Source of the DNA: Bactericera cockerelli
Lineage: Eukaryota; Arthropoda; Insecta; Hemiptera; Triozidae
Assembly: GCA_024516035.1 (NCBI GenBank)
Contig: CM044966.1
Coordinates: forward strand, 4,307,751-4,371,750
Length of the DNA stretch: 64,000 nt
Direction: 5' to 3'
The translations under genes were made by a program, and so were the position numbers. Shown here one piece after another: positions 24,101 to 39,400 of the stretch (position 1 is the stretch's first letter; each line of letters opens with the position of its first letter). The notes below the pieces were generated by a model. It saw only the letters and a list, made by a program, of their open reading frames with translations, was not told the origin of the DNA and did not search any database.

Positions 24101-27100
24101 GATTTAGCGCGCTAGACATTGTACGCACGGTGACCTGGGTTCGATCCCCAGCAGGGCAAGATTTTTTCTGCTCTGTTCTTGGGTGTGCGGGGTTCACTCA
24201 TACCTCGTGAGGAAAAATGAGTAGCTACTTTAATGTGAGCAGCGACCAGTGGTGGGATCATAGACAAAAATAACATATTTAGGATATTAAAAGATATGGA
24301 AAAGTCCTATATTTCTGCGCTACCTGCTAAAATTTGGATATAATAACACAAAGAAACACATTTTTTTAATTGTCATTATTATAGTCTGTCCCGGTAGCTC
24401 AGTGGTAAAGGCGGCACTCTGTGAATCCAAAGTTGCCAGAGGTCGTGGGTTCGAAACCCAGCCGGGACATTACAAGTTATCCTCCCATTTGGGATTTTTA
24501 CCACATAATAATATTATGTCTTCGGCTTACTGCTGGAATAATGGGACTTTCATAGTCTCAATCGAGCACTATAAATAAGGCGATATTATTATTATTATTA
24601 GGATATTAAAAGATATAGAAAAGTCCTATAATTCTAAAAATTGTGATATAATAACACAAAGAAACACATTTATTTATTATATCTCATTTATTTAAATGGT
24701 ACGTATACATTATCTATGGGCTAACATAGCAAATATAGATATGATCATATTAATTTGAGGTTTCTGAAACATCTTATTATTTATTTATTTTTTATATTTT
24801 ATTTCCAGACTGAGATGTTCCTCGAGACTGCAGAGTCCATATGTGGATCCTACGTGTGGAAGGTGTACGATCTTGTGATGCTCCCCCCTAGCTTTCCCTT
24901 CGGGGCATGGAGAACCCGTGTCTCACCTTTCTCACGCCCACACTACTGGTGAGTGCTTCCCGGCCCCACCCAGGTTGGATGAGGTTAATCATTTCCCTCT
25001 CTAGCTTTCCGTTCGGGGTATCGAGAACCCGCGTCTCACCTTTCTCACGTCCGCACTACTGGTGAGTGCTTCCCGACCCCACCCAGGCTGGGTGAGGTTC
25101 ATTATTAAACAATTCAATCACTGACAAGTGTTTTGTGAACTCTACACAAAAATTTACAAGTGGTGAAACTTTAGCATAATCAAAACACAATCTATTTTTA
25201 CGTCTAAATAAGAGTATGAAATGAAATTTGCTAAAAGTCAGCGGGAAATGGAGAAAGACAATGATTCAAATTACATACAAACTCTGTTTCGTGTTAATAT
25301 ACGCCGGCTAGCATGTATTCTCCCGGCGAGATTGATATTTTATTCGATATTCTATTTTATATTCTCTACAATATTCTATCTGAGCGCACGGCAGTGCGCC
25401 AGGCCAAGTTCCAGCAAGCACGGCAGTGTTTATCTTTACACGAACCGATTTACCTGGGTTTTCACATTAAATATTCTCCTCAGTATTCTATTATATATTC
25501 TTTACAATGTTCTATTTAATATTCTCTCCAATATTTTTTTTAATATTCTCTGCAATGTTCTCTACAATATTTTATTAAATATTCTATTCAATAGTATCTA
25601 CAATCTTCTCCTCAATAGTCTATTAAATATTCTCTTCAATATTCTGTTATATATTCTCTACAATATTCTATTAAATTTTCTGATCAAAATTCTATTAAAT
25701 ATTCTTTTCAAAATTCTAATATTCTCTTCAAAATTCTATTAAATATTCTCTCAATATTCTATTAAATATTTTCTACAATTTTTTTTTTAATTTTAAATTG
25801 ATTAACGGGAACTACCCATTTGTCTCAATTTCCCTATCTTATTCTAATATAAAATAAAATATAAAAATGTAGAGAATATATTCTATTATAAATATTCTCT
25901 ACAACATTTTATTCAGTTTTGTATTCTATTGTGACAGGCACCGACCTCAGTAGCTTGAACGGTAAGGCGATGGACTTGTAACCTGGAGGTCGGTGGTTCA
26001 AGTCACGGTTTTAGCGTGTATTTAGCAAAGCGAGTTTGAGTAGTTGTGATATCACGTAAGTGATTAATCTTTCTTAGCGCACTTTTCACTTCCTCTCTAG
26101 TCACTTCTCTTACCATTCCCTTTTTATTCTATTGTGACAGGCGGGTGACAGGTCCCTGGCTATGGTGGTGGCGCATGAGATCGCCCACTCCTGGACGGGT
26201 AACCTGGTGACGAATCGAGACTTCCAACACTTCTGGCTCAACGAGGGCTTCACCATGTTTCTATTTTATATTCTCTACAATATTCTATTAAATATTCTCT
26301 TCAGTATTCTATTCAATATTCTATTGTATATTCTTTACAATATTCTATTAAATGTGCTGTTCAATATTCTATTAAATATTCTCTTCAGTATTCTATTCAA
26401 TATTCTATTGTATATTCTTTACAATATTCTATTAAATGTGCTGTTCAATATTCTATTAAATATTCTCTTCAGTATTCTATTCAATATTCTATTGTATATT
26501 CTTTACAATATTCTATTAAATGTGCTGTTCAATATTCTATTAAATATTCTCTTCAGTATTCTATTCAATATTCTATTGTATATTCTTTACAATATTCTAT
26601 TAAATGTGCTGTTCAATATTCTATTAAATATTCTCTTCAGTATTCTATTCAATATTCTATTGTATATTCTTTACAATATTCTATTAAATGTGCTGTTCAA
26701 TATTCTATTAAATATTCTCTTCAGTATTCTATTCAATATTCTATTGTATATTCTTTACAATATTCTATTAAATGTGCTGTTCAATATTCTATTAAATATT
26801 CTCTTGAGTATTCTATTGTATATTCTTTACAATATTCTATTAAATATTCTCTTCAGTATTCTATTCAATATTCTATTGTATATTCTTTACAATATTCTAT
26901 TAAATGTGCTGTTCAATATTCTATTAAATATTCTCTTCAGTATTCTATTCAATATTCTATTGTATATTCTTTACAATATTCTATTAAATGTGCTGTTCAA
27001 TATTCTATTAAATATTCTCTTCAGTATTCTATTCAATATTCTATTGTATATTCTCTACAATATTCTATTAAATGTGCTGTTCAATATTCTATTAAATATT

Positions 27101-30100
27101 CTCTTCAGTATTCTATTCAATATTCTATTGTATATTCTCTACAATATTCTATTAAATGTGCTGTTCAATATTCTATTAAATATTCTCTTCAGTATTCTAT
27201 TCAATATTCTATTGTATATTCTCTACAATATTCTATTAAATGTGCTGTTCAATATTCTATTAAATATTCTCTTCAGTATTCTATTCAATATTCTATTGTA
27301 TATTCTCTACAATATTCTATTAAATGTGCTGTTCAATATTCTATTAAATATTCTCTTCAGTATTCTATTCATATTATTGTATATTCTCTACAATATTCTA
27401 TTAAATGTGCTGTTCAATATTCTATTAAATATTCTCTTCATATTCTAATTCTATATTTCTATTGCATATTCTCTACAATATTCTATTAATGTGCTGTTCA
27501 ATATTTATTAAATTTCTTAAGAATTCTATTCATATTCTATTGTATATTCTCTACAATATTCTATTAAATGTGCTGTTCAATATTCTATTAAATATTCTCT
27601 TCAGTATTCTATTCAATATTCTATTGTATATTCTCTACAATATTCTATTAAATGTGCTGTTCAATATTCTATTAAATATTCTCTTCAGTATTCTATTCAA
27701 TATTCTATTGTATATTCTCTACAATATTCTATTAAATGTGCTGTTCAATATTCTATTAAATATTCTCTTCAGTATTCTATTCAATATTCTATTGTATATT
27801 CTTTACAATATTCTATTAAATGTGCTGTTCAATATTCTATTGTATATTCTTTACAATATTCTATTAAATGTTCTGTTCAGGCGGGTGACAGGTCCCTGGC
27901 TATGGTGGTGGCGCATGAGATCGCCCACTCGTGGACGATATTCAATTATATATTCTATTCAATAGTCTATTATATATTATCGACAATATTTTATTCCGTA
28001 TTGTATTGCATTGTGACAGGCGGGTGACAGGTCACTTTAAATTAATTAACGGGAGCTACCCATTTGTCTCAATTTCCCTATTTTATTCTAATATAAAATA
28101 AAATATAAAAATGTAAAGAATATATTCTATCTCTACAATATTCTATTAAATATTCTCTTCATTATTCTATAAAATATTTTCTACAATATTCTCCTCGATA
28201 TTCTATTATATTATATTCTCTACAATATTTTATTTTATTACGTTTTATTTATTTATTTAATATTTTATTTAATATACAGGCGGGTGACAGGTCCCTGGCT
28301 ATGGTGGTGGCTCACGAGATCGCCCACTCCTGGACGATGTTCTATTATATATTCTTCTCTACAATATTCTATTCAATAGTCTATTATATATTCTCCACAA
28401 TATTTCATTCCGTATTGTATTCTATTGCGACAGGCGGGTGACAGGTCCCTGGCTATGGTGGTGGCCCACGAGATCGCCCACTCCTGGACGGGCAATCTGG
28501 TGACGAACCGCGACTTCCAGCACTTCTGGCTCAACGAGGGGTTCACCATGTTCGTGGAGAGGAAGATCATGGGCCGCCTGAGGGGCGAGGCTGAGAGACA
28601 CTTCGACGCCCTCGGCGGACTCAAGGACCTGAAGCAAGCCGTACGTAGCTTTTTTTAACAAGTTTTTTTTTCAGGGTTGGGTGGAAGAGATTGCCTTAGG
28701 CAATAACCCCGCCCTTTAGGTAGGACATTATTGTTATTTTCTTTTTTTTTTACTTATTTATTTTGTCATTTGTTTGTTTTTTTTCCCCCTTTCTTTTCTT
28801 AATTTTATACTGTTGCCTGTTTGTCTTCCTAATAAAGCTTAAAAAAAACAAATAACTTTTATTTATTTACATTTTTGTTATTGACAATGGATGAAAAGAA
28901 TATAAGTATCAAAAAATACAAAGACAAAATTTTAAATCATAAGTATCCCATAGCCTAATGTACTTATTAAGTATGTGCTAGGCTATGGTTATGTGAAAAA
29001 TAAAAAGTGTTTTATTTTTGTACATCATTTCATTACAATATACAATACAATACTATACATTACATTACATTACATTACAATATACAAAACAATACAATAC
29101 AATACAATACAATACAATATACAATACAATACAATACATTACAATACAATACAATATACAATACAATACAATATACAATACAATACAATACAATATACAA
29201 TACAATACAATATACAATACAATACAATATACAATACAATACAATAAACAATACAATACAATACAATACAATGCATTACAATATACAATACAATACAATA
29301 CAATACATTACATTACAATACAATACCATACAATACATTACAATATACAATACAATACAATATACAATACAATACATTACAATATACAATACAAAACAAT
29401 ACAATACATTATAATATACAATACAAAACAATACAATACATTATAATATACAATACAATACAATACAATACACAATACAATACAATACAATACAATACAA
29501 TACAATACAATACAATACAATACAATACAATACAATACAATACACAATACAATACAATACAACACAAAACAATACAATACACAATACAATACAATACAAT
29601 ACAATACAATACAATACAATACATTACAATATACAATACAAAACAATACAATACATTACAATACAATACAATACAATATACAATACAATAATACAATATA
29701 CAATACAATATACAATACAATATACAATACAATACAAAACAATACAATACAATACAATACAATACAATACAATACAATACAATACAATACAATACAATAC
29801 AATACAATACAATACAATACAATACAATACAATACAATACAATACAATACAATACAATACAATACAATACATTACAATATACAATACAAAACAATACAAT
29901 ACATTACACAACAATACAATACATTACAATATACAATACAATACAATACAATACATTACAATACACAATACAATACATTACAATACAATACAATACAATA
30001 CATTACAATACACAATACAATACAATACAATACAATACAATACATTACAATACAATACAATACAATACATTACAATACACAATACAATACAATACAATAC

Positions 30101-32029
30101 ATTACAATACAATACAATACAATACATTACAATACAATACAATACAATCTGGCTCAACGAGGGGTTCACCATGTTCGTGGAGAGGAAGATCATGGGCCGC
30201 CTGAGGGGCGAGGCTGAGAGACATTTCGACGCCCTCGGCGGACTCAAGGACCTGAAACAAGCCGTATGTAGTTTTTTTTTATTTTTTTTTTTTTACAAGA
30301 TTTGTGCTTTATTTTTGTACATCATTTCATTACAATATGCAATACAATACATTACAATACAAAACAATACAATACAATACAACTAGTTTTAGTTTTATAC
30401 TCAAATAGGTTTTTTTATAGCTAGGAACTAATTATTGTATAGTTAGCAATGGGTCCGCCCGTATTTTGTTGTATAAATAAATAAATAAATACAATACAAT
30501 ACTATACAATACAATACAATACAATACAATACAATACAATACAATACAATACATAACAATACAATACAATACAATACAATACAATACAATACAATACAAT
30601 ACAATACAATACAATACAATACAATACAATACAATACAATACAATACAATACAATACAATACAATACAATACAATACAATACAATACAATACAATACAAT
30701 ACAATACAATACAAATACAATACAATACAATACAATACAATACAATACAATACAATACTAATACTATACAATACAATACAATACAACACAATACAATACA
30801 ATACAATACAACACAATACTATACAATACAATACAATACAATACAATACAATACAATACAATACAATACAATACTATACAATACAATACAATACAATACA
30901 ACACTTCTGGCTCAACGAGGGGTTCACCATGTTTGTGGAGCGGAAGATCATGGGCCGCCTGAGGGGCGAGGCTGAGAGACACTTCGACGCCCTCGGCGGA
31001 CTCAAGGACCTGAAACAAGCCGTAGGTGGTTTGACAATATAATGAAATAATAATTATAAAAAAATGTGTTTCTTTGTGTTATTATCACAATTTTAGTGGG
31101 TAGCGCAGAATTATAGGACTTTACCGTATCTTTGTTATCCCAATATCTTATTTTTGCCTATAATTTTGCCACTGGTTGCTGCTCACATAGCAGCTACTCA
31201 TTTTTTCTCACGAGGTATGAGTGAGTGGATTCAAGTACTGAACGAAATTCCTGCCCCGCTGGAGATTGAAGCGAGGTCACCGTGCGTGCAATGCCTAGTG
31301 CGCTAACTCACTCGGCCCCAGTGACTACTATAATAATAATAAAATCATCGCAATATTTATACTGCCTGATTAAGACTATTGAGGTCTCATTTTTCCAGTA
31401 GTAAGCCCAAGACGTATTAAAATCCCGAATGGGAGGATAACAATATACTATTTTTTCTGTATCTTATTCTTTATTTATTTATTCATTTACATATTAACAC
31501 AATAAACGGGAAGCACCCTTTACTACGTGTGTGTATGTGCATTTGTGTTTATGCGTGCATGTGTGTGTGTGTGTGTGATAAAATAATTTTTCTCTCATTG
31601 TAATTTAATTTAATTTATTTATTTTTCTCTTTTTTTTCTCATTTTTTTCTTTTTCAGCTTTTTAAAAAAATAAATATGGTTTATTTATGTATTAAATTGT
31701 AAAATATTTATCCTATAAAATATGTAAGAACTGTTTGACTGCTGGAGTAAAGGGACTTTACAGTCTTACTTCGGCAGTATAAACAAGGTATATTCTATTC
31801 TATTGTAATAGGAAAGTGGTTTTGAGCCATTGGTCCGTGCGTCCGTCTGTGTAGGAACAGGATATCTCGAGACCGGTAAGAGCTAGAGACTTGAAATTTG
31901 GTATGGAAATGAATTTGATACACCAGACGAACCTAGTTTGACTGGTGGAGTAAAGGGACTTTTCTGTCTTACCTCGGCAGTATAAACAAGGTATATTGTA
32001 TTCTATTTTATTCTACTATGGATTATTAT

Positions 32030-32060
<31 letters not shown>

Positions 32061-35000
32061 TTTTTTACATAGCTTACGAAGGACCCCGGAACTGTCACAT
32101 GACATTACTTCAGAGTCCTCCAGCTTTCATCAGATTTTATTTAAATTTACATGAGATTATTATTATTATGTTTGTTTTCTTCAGTTGAAAACCCTGGGCG
32201 AGACCAACCCCCTCACTAAGCTCATCGTAGACCTCAAGCACACTCATCCGGACGATGCATTCTCCACCTGTCCCTATGAGAAGGGCCACACCTTTCTCTT
32301 CTACCTGGAGGAACTGTTGGGAGGACCTAGTGAGTGTTATTAGTTATTATTACTAGTGGTTCTGTGAACTGTAAACAATAAAAATGAAAAAGAATAGAAA
32401 ATATTTGAAAACATATGTCCTAACTAAAGAACGGGGTTATTGCCTTAGGCAATCTCTTCCACCCAACCCTGTATAAACTTCCTCTTCCACCTGTATAAAT
32501 TTAACAAAAAATAAAGAGGTGCTATATTAAACTCTTAGCACAATGGGACTCCCTGTCTCGAGCTGACAGTCTAAATAAAAACAACTAAAAAAACCGACCT
32601 CAGTAGCTTGATCGATAAGGCAGTGGACTTGTAACCTGGAGGTCGTTGGTTCAGGTCCCGGTTTCAGCGTAGATTTAGTAAAGCTTTGAGTAGTTATGAT
32701 ATCACAAAAGTGATTAACACAAATATGATAACTTAAAAAAAAAAAAAAACTTAAAAAAACCCCCTTACGATCACGCTAGGCCTCGAAGGGTTAACGCGGA
32801 TATATGTTTCATTTTTTTTTAAACTTTTTTATTCTTGTTATTCCTTCTATAGTGTATACTATGTAATTGGGTGCTGGCTAACTTTTGTAAAGCCAACACC
32901 TGTATTGAACTGCACTCTAAAAAAAAATAAATATACTATACTATCCACCCATTTTTTTCCAGCCGAGTTCGAGCCATGGCTGAAGTCCTATCTGAACACG
33001 TTCGCCCTTCAGTCCATCTCCACGGACCAGTTCAAGGCTCACCTGACGGCCCACTTCCGACACAAGCCGCAGGAGCTGAGCCGCATAGACTGGGACCTGT
33101 GGCTGCACACCACTGGCATGCCGCCCCACATACCCAAGTAAGAAATATGTAACTCCTCAGCCGAGGTGTGGATAGTAATAATATCGCCCTTACTTATACA
33201 GGGTGGGGCAAAAGTCTGGAAACCCCTGAATAACTTTCGAATGGCTTCTTCGGTAAAATTAAAATTTTGTAAGGTAAATTGGGCTAATAAGACCTTCTTT
33301 TAGAGTGGGGTCGATTTTTGTTACCGGCCATTCAATTTTTGGGGCCCCCCTGGCCCCATGTCGGGGCCAGGGGGGCCAACTTCATTTTTATAAATACAAA
33401 CCCCCACCTTGCAATACATTTTTGGAAAGGTCTTTAAATAAGAAATACATTGGTGTAAATTTTATTTTTTTAATATTAACTGTTTGCAAATGGCAACCAA
33501 CTTTGTGTATGCAGTAAAGTCTGGAAACCCTGAATATCCTTTGAAAGGGCTTTCTCAGTAAATTTAAAATTGGTCGGGGTAATTAGACCTTTCCAAAAAT
33601 GTATCGCAAGGTGGGGTTTCGTATTAAAAAAAATGAAGTTGGCCTCCCTGACCCCGACATTGGGGTCGGTAAAAAAAAAATCGGTCCCAATCTAATGTAA
33701 GGTCTAATTACCAAGGATTACCGTACACAATTTTAAATTTACTGAGAAAGCCCTTTCCAAAGATATTCAGGGGTTTCCAGACTTTACTGCATACACAAAG
33801 TTGGACGCCATTTGCAAACAGTTAATATTAAAAAAATAAAATTTGCACCAATGTATTTCTTATTAAAAGACCATTTCAAAAATGTATCGCAAGGTGGGGT
33901 TCGTATTTAAAAAAATGAATTTGGCCCCCCTGGCCCCGACATAGGGGCCGGTAACAAAAATTGACCCCACTGTAAAAGGAGGTCTTATTAGCACGGTTTA
34001 CCCTACAAAATTTTAATTTTACCGAAGAAGCCATTCGAAAGTTATTCAGGGGTTTCCAGACTTTTGCCCCACCCTGTATAGGGTGCGCCAGAATAACCTG
34101 ACGAGTTTAAAATGTTAACTATCAAGTCATAACTTGTCATAGATGGTTGATGTTAGTGTCATTTTGTTTCCAATAAAAGCGGATTTAGTTACAATGGAGT
34201 CGTGGACACATGCGCATCGTGCTTTTGTTGTAGAGACATTTTTTAAAAGTGGTGATCTTGTGGCAATTACTCAGAGAAAGTTTCGGACTCACCACCGAAT
34301 TAAATCTCTCTGCTTGTGACTATTTTCTTTGAGGTTACCTCAAAAGTAAAGTTTATATGCATAAGCCAAGGACTGTAGATGACTTGAAGAGACTAATTGT
34401 TCAAGAAATTCGTGCAATACACCTGAATATGCTTGAGAAAGTCATGGACAATTTTTCGACCAGAATTGACGAGTGTATCAGAAATGGAGGTAAACATTTG
34501 ACCAACATTATCTTTCACAAATAATTCAAATTGATTTAACGTCCTGGATTTTACGATAGTAATTTTTAATATTAAAACTTCTAAGTTTTTTTTTAATTTA
34601 TTGTTATTTTTTTGTTGTTGATGATTGTTTTGTAAAAAAAAAAAGTGTAAATGAATAAATTATCTCCCCCCCCCCCCTCTCAGATATGACACAAGTCTTC
34701 AGGACGCGTGCAACAGTCTCGCGCAGCGCTGGCTAACCTGGAACACGACGACCAGCAGCCCCGCCCCCTTCTCGTCGGCAGATCTGCAGCCGTTCACCGC
34801 GGGCCAGAAGATCGAGTTCCTCGCCATCCTGTTGGACCGCGACCTGGCGGAGCTGTCCAAAGTGCGGGCCCTGCAGGACGCGTACGATCTGAACAGCGTG
34901 CGCAACTGTGAGATACGATTCAGGTGAGTCTTTTTTTTTTTTTTTTTTTTTTTTAATACATGACAAGTAAATGGTTCAAATATACATAACAATGACAGGA

Positions 35001-36460
35001 GATATTAATCACCACCCTTGATCAGGCTTTGTTTATTTTTATTTCTAAATTGTTACCATGTACATTGTATATAAAATATGTAAATAAAGCTTGATCGAAA
35101 TGTTTATAAAAATGAAACATATTTTTTTTTTTTTTTTTTTTTTTTTCACAGTCTCTACTCTCTTTTCCAATGATCGATTCCATCTTCATACCCCAACAAC
35201 GACTCTCCACTCCTCCATCTTCTCCTAGCTCTTCTTATACACATACTTGCTGCACGCTGTGCAGCAATGGAAACTTTTGCTCGTACCCATCCTAAGAGGA
35301 TTGCATAGCCTTTCTTCCATTTATCAGCTAGCCTTTCAGTTAGCGTTTACATAACAATGACAGTTTACATAATTCATAATACTTTTAATTGAACTTATAT
35401 GCTAGTTTCTTTTGGCTGTCGTCATCCCACACTAAGGGCCACACCTATGAAGTATGGTCCTTGTGTCCTGAACTGTGAGATACGATTCAGGTGAGTGGTG
35501 TGTGCGCGCCGATCGTTAGGGTTTACCCTCCAGCGGGGGTAAACTGTTCGCTAGAAATTAAGAACCATCAGCTACTCAAATTGACCTCACCCAGCCTGAG
35601 TGGGACCGGAAATGCCCAGATAATCTTGAGGGTTCGAATTTGAATGGTCACCCCATTCAAGTCCTAGCCTAGTCAAGTGGTCAACGCGCCAGCCAGCTTG
35701 GCTACAGCTGGAGAAGTGAGTGATGGTCTCCAGCCAACTTTATTTCAAAGTTGGCTCGTCCTGATATGACCATGCAGTTGAAGGTGACATTAAACCCAAA
35801 TAAAACCGTAGTCAAGTGGTTAAAGCGCTAGTCTGGTAATCCAGGTAGCGTAGGGATCCGTTGGTTCGAATCCCACCCAGTGCATGAATTTATCCTCATT
35901 AATTTGAGCTTGTGACCACATAATAATAATTCTGAGGGCTACGTGGTAGAAAATGCTTAGAGCATTAAACTCGCCTGGTGGTTATCTTCCACCAAAGAGT
36001 GTTACTATCATAATAGTCCAAAAATGAAGTTGTGAAATAAATTGATAAAAAAACTTTCCTAAAAACTAAACAAAAAGGGTTGGGTGGAAGAGATTGCCAC
36101 AGGCAATAACCGCGCCTTTTAGGTAGGATATTAGTGTTATTTCTTTTTACTTATTTATTTTTTCATTTGTTTGTTTTTTCTTAATTTCATACTATTAACA
36201 TTGTACTCTGTCCTCCTAATAAAGCATACTATGTATAATAATAATAATTTCCGCTATGAAATTCCAGATGGCTGAAGTTGTGTCTGAAAGCCAGGTGGCA
36301 GGATCAGGTTCCTCTGGTGCTGGATATGGTGACCACTCAGGGCCGTATGAAGTATGTCCGCCCCTTGTACAGGTGAGAACTAGTAGTTATTATTATTATT
36401 ATACATGGTGACCACTCAGGGGTGTATGAAGTATGTCCGCCCCCTGTACAGGTAAGAACT

Positions 36461-36496
<36 letters not shown>

Positions 36497-39400
36497 GAAG
36501 AGGAAGTAAATTTTATATTAATTCAAAGACGAACTGCTGTCTTTGATGAACAGTGTGAGTTTTGCAAGCGGAAATTGGTGCCTAATACCCACTAAAGTCC
36601 TCCTCTCCCCCTAAGAACACTTGACCCCGGAACCGTTCATAGAACATTACTTCGGTTGTCAGGTGCTTTAGGATCAACTTTGTGATACCTTTGGTAAGAA
36701 CTAGTAGTTATTATTATTATTGAATACTCTATTTTTTATACGAGTATATTTTTTTGTTGCTTGGCTACAGCTGGAAGGGGGAATGATGGTCTCCAGCCAA
36801 CTTTATTTCAAAGATGCCTCGTCCTGAACCATCGTGAGGACTTTTTTTGGTTGTTTTATATTATATTTTTTGGTTGAAGGCAGGAAAACATCACAAGCCA
36901 AGTCAGGTCATCTCCCCTAACGTGGGGTGTGGCATTTCCACCCACTAAAAACCCACCTTCTCAAAGAGCTAACCGCACTTGGAACCGAAAAATATCATTA
37001 CTTCAAGTGCGGTGAATATTTTATTAGAAGCACAAAATACAATATGGTTAAAAATTTAACAAGAAAGAAAATACATGAATACAAAGTCGTATTTTTCTTT
37101 TCTGTCCAAAGTTAACCAAACTGGAATAAAATGAACTAAACTGGAAGCAAGTCATTTTTCTTTTGGAAGAGGAACTATTTTTCCTCATCCTTTTTCCAGT
37201 TTGGTTAACCAAAATGGAAGTAGAAAATTCTTGCTTCCAATTCTTTCATAGGTTAAGTCCATTGTTTATCTATAAAAGTACAGAAACACATTTTTTCTCC
37301 CACGAATGTGGTGAAGTTGACCTTGGAATAAAATGGAAATATCGAACCTGGAATTTTTTTTTATTCAAAAGAAAAATACCCCTCAATATAGACAGATTGT
37401 CCCAACTAAAGAGCGGGGGTTATTGCCTATGTCAAGTAGAAGTTAAGTAGTTCTGTGAACTATAAACATTCCACAAATTGTCTTATTAAATTAGAAATGT
37501 CATATGAAGCATGAGGACATTAAGAGCTTTCATTCAATAACCCATTTGCTGGCTGGGGGACTATAAACAGGGAGTAGATCAGCAGTCTGGCTGGGGGACT
37601 ATAAACAGGGAGTAGACCAGCATTGGCTTGGTTCTGGGAGCCCTTGTCAATTATTAGCCTTCTTGTAAAGACAGTGGAGGAAGTGCTGAGTCATTTCTCC
37701 ACTGTCTGGCTACCATCGTTCATGATGACGCCACCCTATGATAATGAATGAAAAAATATATCAACTGGCCAACTCTTCTCGTAGGATCACCCAAGTTAAT
37801 CATCGTCTAGCGAGGTGAAGACTTCGTGATGGTGCCGTTCCGGCCCAACCCAGGCTGCGTGAGGTTAATGTGGGTAGCAGATTTGTGAGTTTCCTACAAA
37901 GAGAGGGTAACACCCCCGTCGTGATATGACTTTGCACCTGTGCAGTATAGAGGGGACCTTTAACCCTAATTAAAATAAATTAATACAAATAATGAAATAT
38001 AATTTGCTAAGTAGAAATAAAGAAATAGAAAAAACAATGAAAATAAAAGAAATATAGAAAAGAACTGATGTGATGGAAAATTACTTACAACTCCGAAAAG
38101 TACAACAGTACTTCATGGAGATGTAATGGGAATTCAAATGTATATGAAAATAAATAAAGATACTTATTAGGTATATACTCAGATACCAATCTGATTTTGT
38201 ACAACTTTATTGTGTTTTATGTATTTATGTTAAAATGTATAAATTTAATTGTACAAATAAAGGCTATTTACATTTACATTACATCGGAAGAGAATCCCAG
38301 ACGGCACAAAAGGTTACACAAGCTTTATAGACTCTGAATTTTCCTTGTAAAAATAAGCTTTACTTCACAAGGTTTAAAAAGTATAAAAAAAGTATGGATT
38401 TTTCCTTGTAAAAATAACCTTTACTTCACAAGATTTAAAAAAGTATAAAAAAAGTATGAAATAATAAGTTTGCGGAAAACTTACTTAGGCAAGGTTTATA
38501 AACACTTTGGAAAGGTTTCCGCAATCTTTTATAAGTTTTTTAAATTTTTTTTCGCAAGACATCGGAATAGAGAAAACGCCTTAAAAAATAAATGTGTGAC
38601 TGTGTATGCAATATGTCTCTCTTCATCAATGGTCTGTGGACTCCATATTGAATTTTTGAAATTAAATAACTGAAAAGTTTATCAAGCCAACAAAACACTT
38701 TTAAGTTATTAGTTATATTAGTATTGTAACTTAAAATAGTTCTGTTTTTAGTGATCCAATGCTCTGACTGAATTCTGGAGCTCTTTACAAACTTTTACCT
38801 TAGAGAGCATGAACAATTTTTGACCAACTGAGGTCAGGATGGTCAATATGTCTGCAAACATAATATCTTTTTAAACTGGATCCTAGCATTTAAAATATGA
38901 TCTATGGAGGAAATCCACATGATATTTTCCACCTGTTTACATGTATTGTGCATCCAATCCAACAAGCTTCAATCTGAAGAAACCTATTCAAGCTGCCTCC
39001 CTCCTCAAACATATTGAACCCAACACCGGATAAGTGAAAGTGACTACACATTTTATTGATGATTTAACAATATGTAATTATATCTAACAATTTCTGATAA
39101 AAGTCCAACAAGTTGACTCTTCTAAAGTTCCTTCATCACAGTTTTAGGGTGTAACTAAAAAGAAATTTTTCTCTACTTTAAAAAGTTTACTGTTCTAAAG
39201 TGTACCAATTTCCATGCATTAATCATAAGGGAGTTTTACACTCCAATTAGTGGGGTAAGCAATAGCTAAACAATATCTTACATTGTTTTATAGTCAAACC
39301 AGGATATGTATGTGGAAATGCTGGAGATTAACCTGTTCCAGATATTCCACTTAATCAGAATCACACTCTTAACAGGTGTCTGACTGGGGGATTTTAAACA

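Noticed and set aside
24395..24472. tRNA gene with 7-bp acceptor stem
   Set aside because: Anticodon arm is enlarged and a SINE body with other genomic copies follows directly.
26162..27448. 428-codon open frame starting in a zinc motif
   Set aside because: After 33 residues it is an 84-bp minisatellite read through; repeat length divisible by three keeps it open. No donor or normal composition.
29007..30861. Many Tyr/Ile/Asn or Cys/Ile/Val-rich open frames
   Set aside because: They are translations of (AATAC)n.
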